Of a stretch of 64,000 nucleotides of DNA, positions 36,341-44,190 are shown one piece after another; position 1 is the stretch's first letter, and each line of letters starts with the position of its first letter. The notes under the pieces were generated by a model that made no database searches, was not told the origin of the DNA, and worked only from the letters and a program-made list of their open reading frames with translations. A program made the position numbers and the translations under genes. This DNA is from Helicobacter bilis (GTDB taxonomy: Bacteria; Campylobacterota; Campylobacteria; Campylobacterales; Helicobacteraceae). The DNA lies in assembly GCF_001999985.1 (NCBI RefSeq), contig NZ_CP019645.1, forward strand, positions 930,001 to 994,000. Reading direction: 5' to 3'.

Positions 36341-37009
36341 TTTGAGTGTGTTTTGCACGCCATTATCTGGCGATAAAGGTGTATAGTCATCAACCCCAAT
36401 GGTTACTCCTGTGGACATATTTTTAAACAAAGTGTGGCCCGGCTTTCTTTCATAGTAAATCATTTCACCTGATTGTTGGAATCTTTGCACCGAAACTCCA
36501 TTGGGACCTACTTGCTTCCCTTTGCCGCCAAATATATCTCGTCCAAATAGAATGTCTTCAAATAAATCGCCATAGCTCACTTTCCCAAAAAACTTCTTAG
36601 AGATAGGCCATTTATAGCTGCATTCTGTAAGCACACACATTCTCCCTGCTTTAATGCGAATACTACCGATAGTTTGTGCATATTTAAAAAGCTCTAACTT
36701 CACAAGTCCGCTTTTATAGGTATTAAGCCTCCCATAGTCATAAAACTTGAAAGGTGCGGTATTAATGTAAAGCAGCTTTACATTGCTTGTGATAAGGTTT
36801 TGTGGCTCTTGCTCTTGCGGTGTGAATACATTTTCAGCTTGTGCGTTTGCACTGCCACCATTCATCATAGGGTCATAAATGCCATCTGGATTCTTTGGAT
36901 TAGTAAGCTCTTTGTCGCTTTTCCACGAACACGCCGCTATAAAAAATCCCAAAATACATACACTAAAACCCTTAGCGATATAGGCAAAACCGCTTTGCAA
37001 TTTACACAT
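36329..37009 (-). CDS. Lipoprotein downstream of the LPP20-family gene, possibly truncated by frameshift
   Basis: The N-terminus has a signal with the lipobox FFIAAC (Cys at about 27 of the chosen start), so the product is a lipoprotein. The remainder, SNVKLLYINTAPFKFYDYGRL and LVKLELFKYAQTIGSIRIKAGRMCVL, is not a family I can name. ATG at 37009 is chosen because AAAAAGG lies 6-7 bases upstream, whereas the ATG at 37033 has no ribosome site. The gene follows the LPP20-family gene by 54 bases on the same strand, an arrangement seen with flgP-flgQ in Campylobacter, though identity with FlgQ is not shown. Confidence 0.6.
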   Translation of the reverse strand: MCKLQSGFAYIAKGFSVCILGFFIAACSWKSDKELTNPKNPDGIYDPMMNGGSANAQAENVFTPQEQEPQNLITSNVKLLYINTAPFKFYDYGRLNTYKSGLVKLELFKYAQTIGSIRIKAGRMCVLTECSYKWPISKKFFGKVSYGDLFEDILFGRDIFGGKGKQVGPNGVSVQRFQQSGEMIYYERKPGHTLFKNMSTGVTIGVDDYTPLSPDNGVQNTLKLPQ

Positions 37010-37063
37010 TCTAAACCTTTTTATTTTTTGCATTCTGTAATATTAGCACATTCTATGTGAAAA

Positions 37064-37873
37064 TTAACCATTATTCAAAACACGATGCCAGATTCTACCA
37101 TCAAGTTTTACTTCCATATTTACTTGACACAAGCCATCTTTATATGCTGTTTCTGTGATTTCTGCATTTTTAATTAAAGCTTGCACTCTGCCTTTGATAG
37201 TTGAGTTTTGTGCGATTGCATCACGGATTGTATCGTTTGCGTTGATTCTGATACCATACATTTTTTCACCGATTTGCCTATACGCATCTACGATTGCTGC
37301 ACGCTTTGCTAATGCTAGGGCTTGTGCTGGAGATACCGTAGATTCTGGAGCTACGCCCATACCAACCGCTTGAATCTCAATAACATTATTTGGTGTTAGT
37401 AATGGGGAGTTTTGAATCCCAACAGATATATCACTATCACTTGCCCCTTTTCTCATATCACTAAAGTTATTTGCATTTGATCTATCAAAGCCTTGCTCAT
37501 AACCACCACTACCACTTCTTGTATTGCGTGAATAATCGCCTCTATCATAGCGAGGTGCTGGATTATAATCATATTGTGATGGTGGGACTGCTGGTCCTGC
37601 TTGCATTGGATATGCGGTTTGCACTGATGGAGCTGCTACTGGTGGTGTTGTAGGCTGTGCTACAATGCCGCTATTGCCAACAGGAGCTGAAGCCATAAGG
37701 CTAGGGTTAGCATTATAGCCAACAGGTGGATAAGTAGGCACAGATAAAGGTGCTAAAGCTGGACCTGCTGCAGGTGGAACTAAAGCTGCATTATCTACAC
37801 TTGAACCGCTATCTACACAACCAGTTAAAAGAGCTACAGAAATAACTGAAGCCGCCAAAATTGTCTTTTTCAT
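37064..37873 (-). CDS. LPP20-family lipoprotein (FlgP-like candidate)
   Basis: A lipoprotein of 269 residues. The signal peptide ends in lipobox LLTGC (Cys 19). A long Pro/Ala/Ser/Tyr-rich stretch (about 20-165) leads to the LPP20 domain: NNVIEIQAVGMGVAPEST, QALALAKRAAIVDAYRQIGE, IKGRVQALIKNAEITE and DGLCQVNMEVKLDGRIW. Helicobacter LPP20 and Campylobacter FlgP share this domain; FlgP forms the outer-membrane-associated basal disk of the flagellar motor. Which one this is cannot be settled from one window. AAGGACAT precedes the ATG. Confidence 0.8.
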   Translation of the reverse strand: MKKTILAASVISVALLTGCVDSGSSVDNAALVPPAAGPALAPLSVPTYPPVGYNANPSLMASAPVGNSGIVAQPTTPPVAAPSVQTAYPMQAGPAVPPSQYDYNPAPRYDRGDYSRNTRSGSGGYEQGFDRSNANNFSDMRKGASDSDISVGIQNSPLLTPNNVIEIQAVGMGVAPESTVSPAQALALAKRAAIVDAYRQIGEKMYGIRINANDTIRDAIAQNSTIKGRVQALIKNAEITETAYKDGLCQVNMEVKLDGRIWHRVLNNG

Positions 37874-38231
37874 ATAATGTCCTTATTAAAAGAGTATTTG
37901 TGCAAACCTTGCACTTGACATGTATGAAGCAAAAGGTGTGCCAAAATAAAATTTTCTATAAAAGTATAAAAAATATTTTGGATTTTTTGTATAAGATGCG
38001 CATTTTAGGGTGTGTTTTGTCGTGCTTTAAGATGTGAGATATTTATGGATCTTAAACTATTAATGTCATTCATGTGGATTTTTATAGAATCTTCATAGAT
38101 TGAAAACACGGAATCTAGTATCAAGGTTTATAAATATTTAGCTAGGTTTTTAGTGTTATTTTGGTGGGCTTTTTACTCTATTATGATTTACATGCTAGAA
38201 TACTGGCTTATTTTATTTTGGAGTATGAAGT
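37874..38231. other. Divergent intergenic region between the LPP20-like gene and dsbK
   Basis: About 358 bases without a gene. It must contain the promoters of both flanking units. It includes scattered AGAATCT words (38087, 38110) but no full A or B repeat and no RNA gene I can support. Confidence 0.5.
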
Positions 38232-38966
38232 ATGAAAAAGAAAATTGCGGCTTTTATAGCTTTGAGTTTGAGTGTAAATCTAGCAAATGCAAGTAAAATC
38301 ACTGATATGATACAAAAGCAAACAGGACAAGCTACAACGATACTAAAAGAGCAAGCCCTAAGTCAAGATAGTAATCTTAAGCTTTTAACGCTAAAAGATA
38401 GCTCAAGCGGGTATAAGGTGCTTGCGGTTACAAATAAACAAGAGAGCATTTTTCTGCCTATTACACAAGCATTTTTTACAAACAATGATAAGGATAGGGA
38501 GCTAGTAGTCCAAGAGTTTCAATCCATAACAAACTATAATATGACTTTCAAAACGCAAGCAGCAGTGAAAAAAGAGATAGCACAACTACCGCAAGAATAC
38601 ATTGTAAGCCTTAAGGGTAAGACTAGCAAAAAGGTATTCTACATTATCTCTGATCCACTTTGTCCGCATTGCCAAGAAGAGCTGAAGCATTTAGATGAGA
38701 GATTGAAACAAGGCGATGTGAAAATGATACCTGTTGGCTGGATGGGAGTAGAGTCGGCAAATAAAGTAGCTGAACTCTATGAGAAGCTAAAAAATGCAAA
38801 AACAGATTCTGAAAAAATCGCTTTGCTAAAAAAAGCTTATGATACAAATTATAAAGCTCCAACTGCAAAAGATGCAACACGCACAAAGGTGCAAGAAGTC
38901 GTCCGCTCTCTCATGGGTAAAGGCAAGGCTGAAGGCACACCCTATATTATAGAAGAGGATTTATAG
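38232..38966 (+). CDS. dsbK: DsbG/DsbC-like periplasmic thiol oxidoreductase (DsbK type, HP0231-like)
   Basis: Periplasmic disulphide oxidoreductase. The 244 residues have a signal peptide (KKKIAAFIALSLSVNLANA), an N-terminal dimerisation-like region, and a thioredoxin domain with the active site SDPLCPHCQEELKHL. The following MIPVGWMGVESANKVA, and the cis-Pro loop GTPYII, match the H. pylori protein HP0231 (DsbK), which oxidises secreted proteins such as the Hcp family. CPHC is the HP0231 redox motif. The stop is only 2 bases before the TTG start of hisH, so the two are coupled, without obvious functional reason. Confidence 0.85.
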   Translation: MKKKIAAFIALSLSVNLANASKITDMIQKQTGQATTILKEQALSQDSNLKLLTLKDSSSGYKVLAVTNKQESIFLPITQAFFTNNDKDRELVVQEFQSITNYNMTFKTQAAVKKEIAQLPQEYIVSLKGKTSKKVFYIISDPLCPHCQEELKHLDERLKQGDVKMIPVGWMGVESANKVAELYEKLKNAKTDSEKIALLKKAYDTNYKAPTAKDATRTKVQEVVRSLMGKGKAEGTPYIIEEDL

Positions 38967-38968
38967 TC

Positions 38969-40078
38969 TTGCAAATTGGAGTTGTTGATTATGGCGTTGG
39001 CAATATCGCAAATGTCATGCGTTGCTTAGAGTATGTCGCTAGGACAGAATCTATTAAGCGTGTTAGCACACATAAGGACATACAAGCATGTGATAAGATT
39101 ATATTGCCCGGTGTCGGGGCATTTGGCAGTGCGATGGAGCATTTGAGTGCAAGGGATTTAGATAAATCTTTGTGTGAATACGCAAAAAGCGGTCGCTACA
39201 TGCTTGGAATCTGTCTTGGCATGCAGCTACTTTTTGAGAAAAGCTATGAGTTTGGCGAATATAAAGGGCTTGGCTTAGTGGAGGGCTTTGTCGCACCTTT
39301 TGGCTCAAAAGACTCAATAAAGTGGCATATAAAAACGAATATGGGATTTAATGGTATAGAATCTAAAGGGCTAGATTCTACAAAGTCATATCCTACACCT
39401 AATAATCACTCAATAGAGATAGAATCTAGATTCTATAAAGTTTGCACCCACCCAAATGGTAGAGAATCTGGATTCGACACAAGATGCACCCCAAGCCCTG
39501 AATACACCCATAAAGATAAAGAAACTAGATTCTATGAAAATACACCGCAAAACACTACGCTAACTCAAGTAAGTGAGAAATTAGATTCTAAAACAATGGC
39601 TTGTCATACTGAGCCTTTGGGCGAAGTATCTAATACGAAATCTAAAAAAGATATTTCGTGCTTACACACTCAATATGACAAAAACCTAGATTCTAGTAAA
39701 AATTGCACTCTAAATACTGAACCCGCCCGAGTGGTAGGGAATCTAGAATCTATTTACACAAACATTCAAGCCCTTTATACAACAAACAATAACAAGGCAC
39801 AGAATACGCATTTAAAAATACCACACATAGGTTGGAATAAAAACTTTATCAAAAAACCACATAATTTATGTGCTTCTATGAAAGATTCCTTTTATTTGTA
39901 TTTTGTGCATAGCTATCATGTGTGCTGTGATACTCGTTTTATCATTGCTGCTTGTGATTATGGAATCTCATTTCCTAGCATTATCGGCAAAGAGAATATC
40001 TTAGGCATACAGCCACACCCAGAAAGAAGTCATGAAATGGGCTTTAAACTCATGCGTGATTTCTTGCAACTTCGCTAA
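38969..40078 (+). CDS. hisH: Imidazole glycerol phosphate synthase glutaminase subunit with a repeat-derived insertion
   Basis: Class I glutamine amidotransferase that feeds ammonia to HisF in histidine synthesis. The N-terminal half has VVDYGVGNIANVMRCLE, LPGVGAFGSAM and the catalytic Cys in LGICLGMQLLFE (about residue 80). The C-terminal half has IPHIGWNK, FVHSYHV, IAACDYG and the catalytic His/Glu in GIQPHPERSHEMG. These halves are normally adjacent (total about 200 residues); here about 170 residues (about 112-285, 39302-39825) lie between GFVAPFGSK and LKIPHIGWN. The insert is Asn/Ser/Thr/Lys-rich and built from the A and B repeats. The TTG start at 38969 is 2 bases after dsbK. Catalytic residues are intact. 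Confidence 0.93.
   Translation: MQIGVVDYGVGNIANVMRCLEYVARTESIKRVSTHKDIQACDKIILPGVGAFGSAMEHLSARDLDKSLCEYAKSGRYMLGICLGMQLLFEKSYEFGEYKGLGLVEGFVAPFGSKDSIKWHIKTNMGFNGIESKGLDSTKSYPTPNNHSIEIESRFYKVCTHPNGRESGFDTRCTPSPEYTHKDKETRFYENTPQNTTLTQVSEKLDSKTMACHTEPLGEVSNTKSKKDISCLHTQYDKNLDSSKNCTLNTEPARVVGNLESIYTNIQALYTTNNNKAQNTHLKIPHIGWNKNFIKKPHNLCASMKDSFYLYFVHSYHVCCDTRFIIAACDYGISFPSIIGKENILGIQPHPERSHEMGFKLMRDFLQLR
39440..39790 (+). repeat. Block of B- and A-type interspersed repeats inside hisH
   Basis: A B unit (GTTTGCACCCACCCAAATGG, then TAGAGAATCTGG) from about 39441, an A unit from about 39602 (TTGTCATACTGAGCCTTTGG, then GCGAAGTATCTA) closing at AATATGACAAAAACCTAG, and a second B unit from about 39697 (TTGCACTCTAAATACTGAAC, then GGTAGGGAATCTAGAATCT). 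The A unit is translated CHTEPLGEVSN. The whole block is open in the hisH frame. Confidence 0.75.
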
Positions 40079-40091
40079 TATTAGTCAAAAC

Positions 40092-41792
40092 ATGCAAAGC
40101 TATATCCTATCTATGCAGATACCAAACTATGTGATTGATATCTTAAAGATTCTAGAATCTCATGGTTTTGAAGCCTATATTGTAGGTGGTTGTGTGCGTG
40201 ATAGTCTGCTTGGTTTGTCGCCAAAAGATTGGGACATTACAAGCAATGCAGAGCCTATGCAAACACAGCAGCTTTTTAGCCTATATGCTGAATCTTTTGA
40301 AGTTATCCCTGTTGGTTTAAAATATGGCACTTTGGGGATTAGAGATAAAGCGACAAGGAATCTTGTCGAGATTACGACTTATCGCTTTGAAGGTGAGTAT
40401 AAAGATGGGAGACGACCTGAATGCATACAATTTGCAAAAACTCTGCAAGAAGATTTATCTCGCAGGGATTTTAGCATAAATGCCCTTGCGTGTAGAATGC
40501 TACATAAAGATATTAAGACAGAAGAGCATGTTATACTATGGGTGGATGCAGGGCTTAGAGTGCAAAATAGTAAGAATCTAGATTCTCTACCAAATCAGGG
40601 TGGGCTGCGGGGTTTAGGGCGCAATGTTTGGAATCTAGATTCTAGTAATTGTCATGTTGAGCAAAGCGAAACATCTAATAACCCAAATTCTAAAAAAGAT
40701 TTTTCAAATGACAAGATTCTAGATTCCAAGAATTGCACCCTAAACCCTGCACCTACCCATTTGGTAGAGAATCTAGATTCCAAAAATTCTGCAAATTATT
40801 CAAGTATAAATATGCAACTCTTTGACTATCATAACGGAATCAAGCACTTATGTGAGAGAAAAATCGCATGTGTAGGTAATGCACAAGAAAGATTTTTAGA
40901 AGATTCTCTGCGTATTATGAGAGCCATTCGCTTTGCTTCTGTTTTGCCTTTTGCATTTCAGCTTGATGACAGGACAAAAGAAGCGGTATTTCTACTTACT
41001 CAAAAACTATCGCTTATTGCAAATGAACGCACACAGATAGAATTTACAAAGCTTTTATGCGGACAATACGCACATAAAATCTTATCTATATACAAAAGTG
41101 TATTTTTCTTTATCTTACCGCCTTTAAAGATTCTAAACGCAATGCAATTAAATCATAATTTTGAAACGCTAAGAATCGCCCCAAAAAATATTATCTTGCG
41201 ACTTTCTCTATTATTCTGCCCCCTGCCTTATGCAAAGGATATATACAAAAATAGGGAAAAATTGCAAAAATATTTGTGTGATTATCAAGCTATTTGCAAA
41301 CAATTGCATTTTGATAACAAAACGATACAAAGAAGTCAAACACTTTTGCAACTACTTTGTAATACAGAGATTTTCACAGCACAAAATAGCAAAATAGCAC
41401 TCAAATATCTACTCTCACAGCATGATATAGAGATAATATCACAACTCATGCTATTATATGTAGTCTTGCAGAAAACACATGAAGCATTGGGTGAATCTAG
41501 CCCAAAAGATTCTATATTACAAGAAATGCCGCCATATAGCAAAGAAAAACTATGTGCTATAACAAAAGATTTAAACGAGATTATCATAAACAAAGAATGC
41601 TATAAACTCTCTCAACTAAGCATTAATGGTAACGCATTGCAAAATATTGCAAAATCTATGGGGATTTCACTACAAGGCAAACAAATCGGCATACTTTTAA
41701 CAAAGCTGTTATATGCGGTTATAGAAGAAGAGATACCAAATACTTTTCATTCATTAGAGAATAGGGCAAGGTTTTATATTGCAAGGTTGTAG
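40092..41792 (+). CDS. CCA tRNA nucleotidyltransferase / poly(A) polymerase-family protein with a repeat-derived insertion
   Basis: Class II nucleotidyltransferase that adds or repairs the tRNA 3' CCA end (or polyadenylates RNA). The head domain has EAYIVGGCVRDSLLG, the metal-binding KDWDITSNA, VGLKYGTLGI and DLSRRDFSINALA. After LWVDAG (about residue 150) the conserved LFDYHNGIKHLCERKIACVG, RFLEDSLRIMRAIRFAS should follow at once; about 75 residues of repeat-derived sequence (40555-40800) intervene. The C-terminal part is helical and includes KISINGNALQNIAKSMG-like binding helices. ATG at 40092 or 40113 are both possible; the frame is open further upstream into hisH. About 566 residues. Confidence 0.9.
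   Translation: MQSYILSMQIPNYVIDILKILESHGFEAYIVGGCVRDSLLGLSPKDWDITSNAEPMQTQQLFSLYAESFEVIPVGLKYGTLGIRDKATRNLVEITTYRFEGEYKDGRRPECIQFAKTLQEDLSRRDFSINALACRMLHKDIKTEEHVILWVDAGLRVQNSKNLDSLPNQGGLRGLGRNVWNLDSSNCHVEQSETSNNPNSKKDFSNDKILDSKNCTLNPAPTHLVENLDSKNSANYSSINMQLFDYHNGIKHLCERKIACVGNAQERFLEDSLRIMRAIRFASVLPFAFQLDDRTKEAVFLLTQKLSLIANERTQIEFTKLLCGQYAHKILSIYKSVFFFILPPLKILNAMQLNHNFETLRIAPKNIILRLSLLFCPLPYAKDIYKNREKLQKYLCDYQAICKQLHFDNKTIQRSQTLLQLLCNTEIFTAQNSKIALKYLLSQHDIEIISQLMLLYVVLQKTHEALGESSPKDSILQEMPPYSKEKLCAITKDLNEIIINKECYKLSQLSINGNALQNIAKSMGISLQGKQIGILLTKLLYAVIEEEIPNTFHSLENRARFYIARL
40645..40790 (+). repeat. Composite A-plus-B interspersed repeat inside the CCA-adding enzyme gene
   Basis: A unit starts TTGTCATGTTGAGCAAAGC and closes AAATGACAAGATTCTAG; after a short AGATTCC linker a B unit follows (ATTGCACCCTAAACCCTGCA, then TTTGGTAGAGAATCTAG). 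Translated CHVEQSETSN and CTLNPAPTHLVENLDSKN. This is the most compact complete example in the window. Confidence 0.8.
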
Positions 41793-41924
41793 AATCTCAT
41801 ATTTGTAAAATATTTATTCAGCAGAAAAGATTCTAGAATATTAAAATTTTGCTATAATTAAAATTAGATTTCATTCTTATTATTTGATTTATAAGATCAG
41901 ATAATTTTATATAAAAGGATTCAC

Positions 41925-42470
41925 TTGTTTAAGAAAAAGCAAATTTGGATGAAAGTGCATTTGTATCTTAGTCTATTTTTTCTTCCAGCAGCACTCATTT
42001 ATGCAATAACGGGTTCTCTTTATCTCTTTGATATTAAAGAAGAGGCAGGGGCTACTATCCATGAGATTCAAATAGAATCTTTGCCTAAAGGAAAAGAGCA
42101 AGACACAATGCTGCAGATTCTAAAGGACAATAATCTAAAGATTCCAAGCGATACAACTTTAAAAATGGTGCGTGGGAATCCTAGCATGGGGTCGATACGA
42201 TATAGCGTTATGGTGATAAAAGAGAGAGATGGCACGATGAAATTACGGGCGGTTGAGCGTGGATTCTACGGGATTTTGCTGCTTATGCATAAGGGCAAAG
42301 GTGGATTTTATTTTGATATTATAGCTATTAGCTTTTCTGTATCTTTGTTTTTATTTTATTTTAGCGGACTTATTATCACTGCATTTTGTAAGCATAAAAG
42401 GGGTGCTGCTTTACTTGCCTTTTTCTGTGGGCTTTGTGTTACGGGGCTTATGATATTTTTAAGTATATAG
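41925..42470 (+). CDS. PepSY-domain transmembrane protein
   Basis: Inner-membrane PepSY-TM family protein of 181 residues. The N-terminal KKQIWMKVHLYLSLFFLPAALIYAITGSLYLF is the PepSY_TM signature (W-x3-H...S), followed by a periplasmic PepSY-like segment (about 45-125), then two more spans (about 132-155 and 160-180). PepSY-TM proteins often serve in siderophore or ferric-reductase contexts; nothing nearby supports that here. The start is a TTG at 41925 with AAGGA upstream. Confidence 0.78.
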   Translation: MFKKKQIWMKVHLYLSLFFLPAALIYAITGSLYLFDIKEEAGATIHEIQIESLPKGKEQDTMLQILKDNNLKIPSDTTLKMVRGNPSMGSIRYSVMVIKERDGTMKLRAVERGFYGILLLMHKGKGGFYFDIIAISFSVSLFLFYFSGLIITAFCKHKRGAALLAFFCGLCVTGLMIFLSI

Positions 42471-42472
42471 TT

Positions 42473-43054
42473 TTATCTGTTAAGAGTTGCTATAAAATCA
42501 TGCAGTTTTGTTTTTACAAGCGTATGATTTTCTATAAACTCATTATGTGCATTTTTGCCGACAAAGTTACTCACGCAAAAGATTCCAATACATGGAATCT
42601 GAAAATATTGTGCGACTTTTAAAACGCTGAAAAATTCCATATTCTCAAGCGTAATATTTGCATGACTCATCATCGCATTATATTTATTTGTGTTTGTGAT
42701 ATAGTTACTTGAATTTACAATAACTTGCGGTAATTTCTGAATCTTATCATGTAGATTCTGTATAAATGTTTCATGTGAAACATTATCTTTAAGTTCAAGT
42801 TTTACGCTATTATCAATCGGCGTATAAGAATGATTATCTAAAAAACTAAGCTCAATCTGCGTAGCACTATAACTATACGCCATATCACCTATACGCAAAC
42901 TTTCATCATAGCACCCTGCACTACCTATAAATACAAGCTCTTTTGGTGCATACTGCAAACAAATCTTTGTGAGCCCTATTGCACTAGACACTAAACCCAT
43001 ACCAATACTTTTTGCAAAGACAAACTGCTCACACTCACCCGCACAAATATACAT
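42473..43054 (-). CDS. Nucleoside phosphorylase-I-superfamily protein (MTA/SAH nucleosidase or purine phosphorylase-like)
   Basis: A 193-residue member of the PNP_UDP_1/MTAN fold. It has LVFIGSAGCYDESLRIGDM (family GSAG..D..L..GDM), NITLENMEFFSVLKVAQYF (the Glu-Met-Glu region, here ENMEFF), and CIGIFCVSNFVGKNAHNEF, with the usual catalytic Asp-x-Ala region replaced by SNFVGKNAH. AAGGTGG lies 5 bases upstream of the ATG. The protein is shorter than typical MTAN (about 230), lacking part of the N-terminus. Substrate not assigned. Confidence 0.78.
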   Translation of the reverse strand: MYICAGECEQFVFAKSIGMGLVSSAIGLTKICLQYAPKELVFIGSAGCYDESLRIGDMAYSYSATQIELSFLDNHSYTPIDNSVKLELKDNVSHETFIQNLHDKIQKLPQVIVNSSNYITNTNKYNAMMSHANITLENMEFFSVLKVAQYFQIPCIGIFCVSNFVGKNAHNEFIENHTLVKTKLHDFIATLNR

Positions 43055-43166
43055 TATACCACCTTAAGATTCTAAAATATTGTTAAAATGCACCCTAAAC
43101 CCTGCACGCACCCATAAAGATTAAGATTTTAAAATGTTTGGTATTAATAAACTCACAATTTCAAAT

Positions 43167-44063
43167 CTATACAATACTCACTTCGTATTTTTCTAAAATA
43201 AATTCTGGATTATACGATAGCTTTGCCTTACGCAAACCCTCTATACCTAAATCTTCTTCACGATTTACATATAAAATATCACTAAAGCAATGGGATAAAA
43301 GCTGTTGATTAATCGCTTGATACGCCCCGCGATAGTTAATGTCCGCCTTTTCTATATGGATAATACAAAGATTTTTTGAGATAACTTCACCAAAGCTAAA
43401 GGCAATCACTTCGCCATTAAATCGCAAAAGTCCGCCTAAAAATCCCAAATCCGCATAGTTTTCAAACACGCTTATAATGCCTTTTGACTCATTTTGTAGC
43501 CCTATATCATTTCCTGCGTTATCCCATTTTCTCCATACATGTAAGAGTTCGCTAAGATTATTCTCACTAATAGATTCAAAGCTAAAGCCTTTATACTCAT
43601 CAAAGAATCTATTGAGATGGTTTTTCTTTTTATGATATTTGCGTCCGGTAAGCTCGATTAAATCCTGTGTTTTATAGATATAATCGCTTCTATCACGATT
43701 CAAAATAGGCGTTATACTATCGCCAAATACTTCGTGTAATAAGTCTAGATTCTGTTTTTCTATTGAATGGAATATAAGATTCTGTCCTTTTTGTTTATAG
43801 TGATTATGAAGTGAGATTAAAGCTTTCTTTTTATCCCCGCTACCGATAGGGAAAAAGCAAAATGGTGCTTCATTTGTATAAGTTGTTTCTATAATAAGAC
43901 AATCATGCAAAATACAAAATGCTATCTTTCTAGCTAAACGCCAGATAAAAAGATTCCCAAAAGAAATATCAGAAATCATAAACTCTTCTTGTTGTAGATA
44001 TGTATTAATTATTTCCCTATCTTGCAGTGTAATGTCTTTAAATATAATGGCTTGCTGTTCCAT
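43167..44063 (-). CDS. DUF2156 (GNAT-like) protein
   Basis: A 298-residue cytosolic protein resembling the DUF2156 family, a double acetyltransferase fold related to phosphatidylglycerol lysyltransferase C-terminal domains and FemX-like enzymes. Features are ISDISFGNLFIWRL near the start, GRKYHKKKNHLNRFFDEY (family FNIKRN-type loop) in the middle, and GFLGGLLRFNGEVIAFSFGE with HIEKADINYRGAYQAINQQL near the C-terminus. The substrate is unknown. It is divergent from hisD. Confidence 0.75.
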   Translation of the reverse strand: MEQQAIIFKDITLQDREIINTYLQQEEFMISDISFGNLFIWRLARKIAFCILHDCLIIETTYTNEAPFCFFPIGSGDKKKALISLHNHYKQKGQNLIFHSIEKQNLDLLHEVFGDSITPILNRDRSDYIYKTQDLIELTGRKYHKKKNHLNRFFDEYKGFSFESISENNLSELLHVWRKWDNAGNDIGLQNESKGIISVFENYADLGFLGGLLRFNGEVIAFSFGEVISKNLCIIHIEKADINYRGAYQAINQQLLSHCFSDILYVNREEDLGIEGLRKAKLSYNPEFILEKYEVSIV

Positions 44064-44190
44064 GCGTTAGTGCCTTTTTTGTAACAAAGTAAAAGTAAGA
44101 TTCTATCAAAGTTTCGCTAAGATTATTACAAAAAAGCCGACTTTATAGTTTGTTTGCTATAATGAAAAAACTATCACTAAGGATTCTAAA

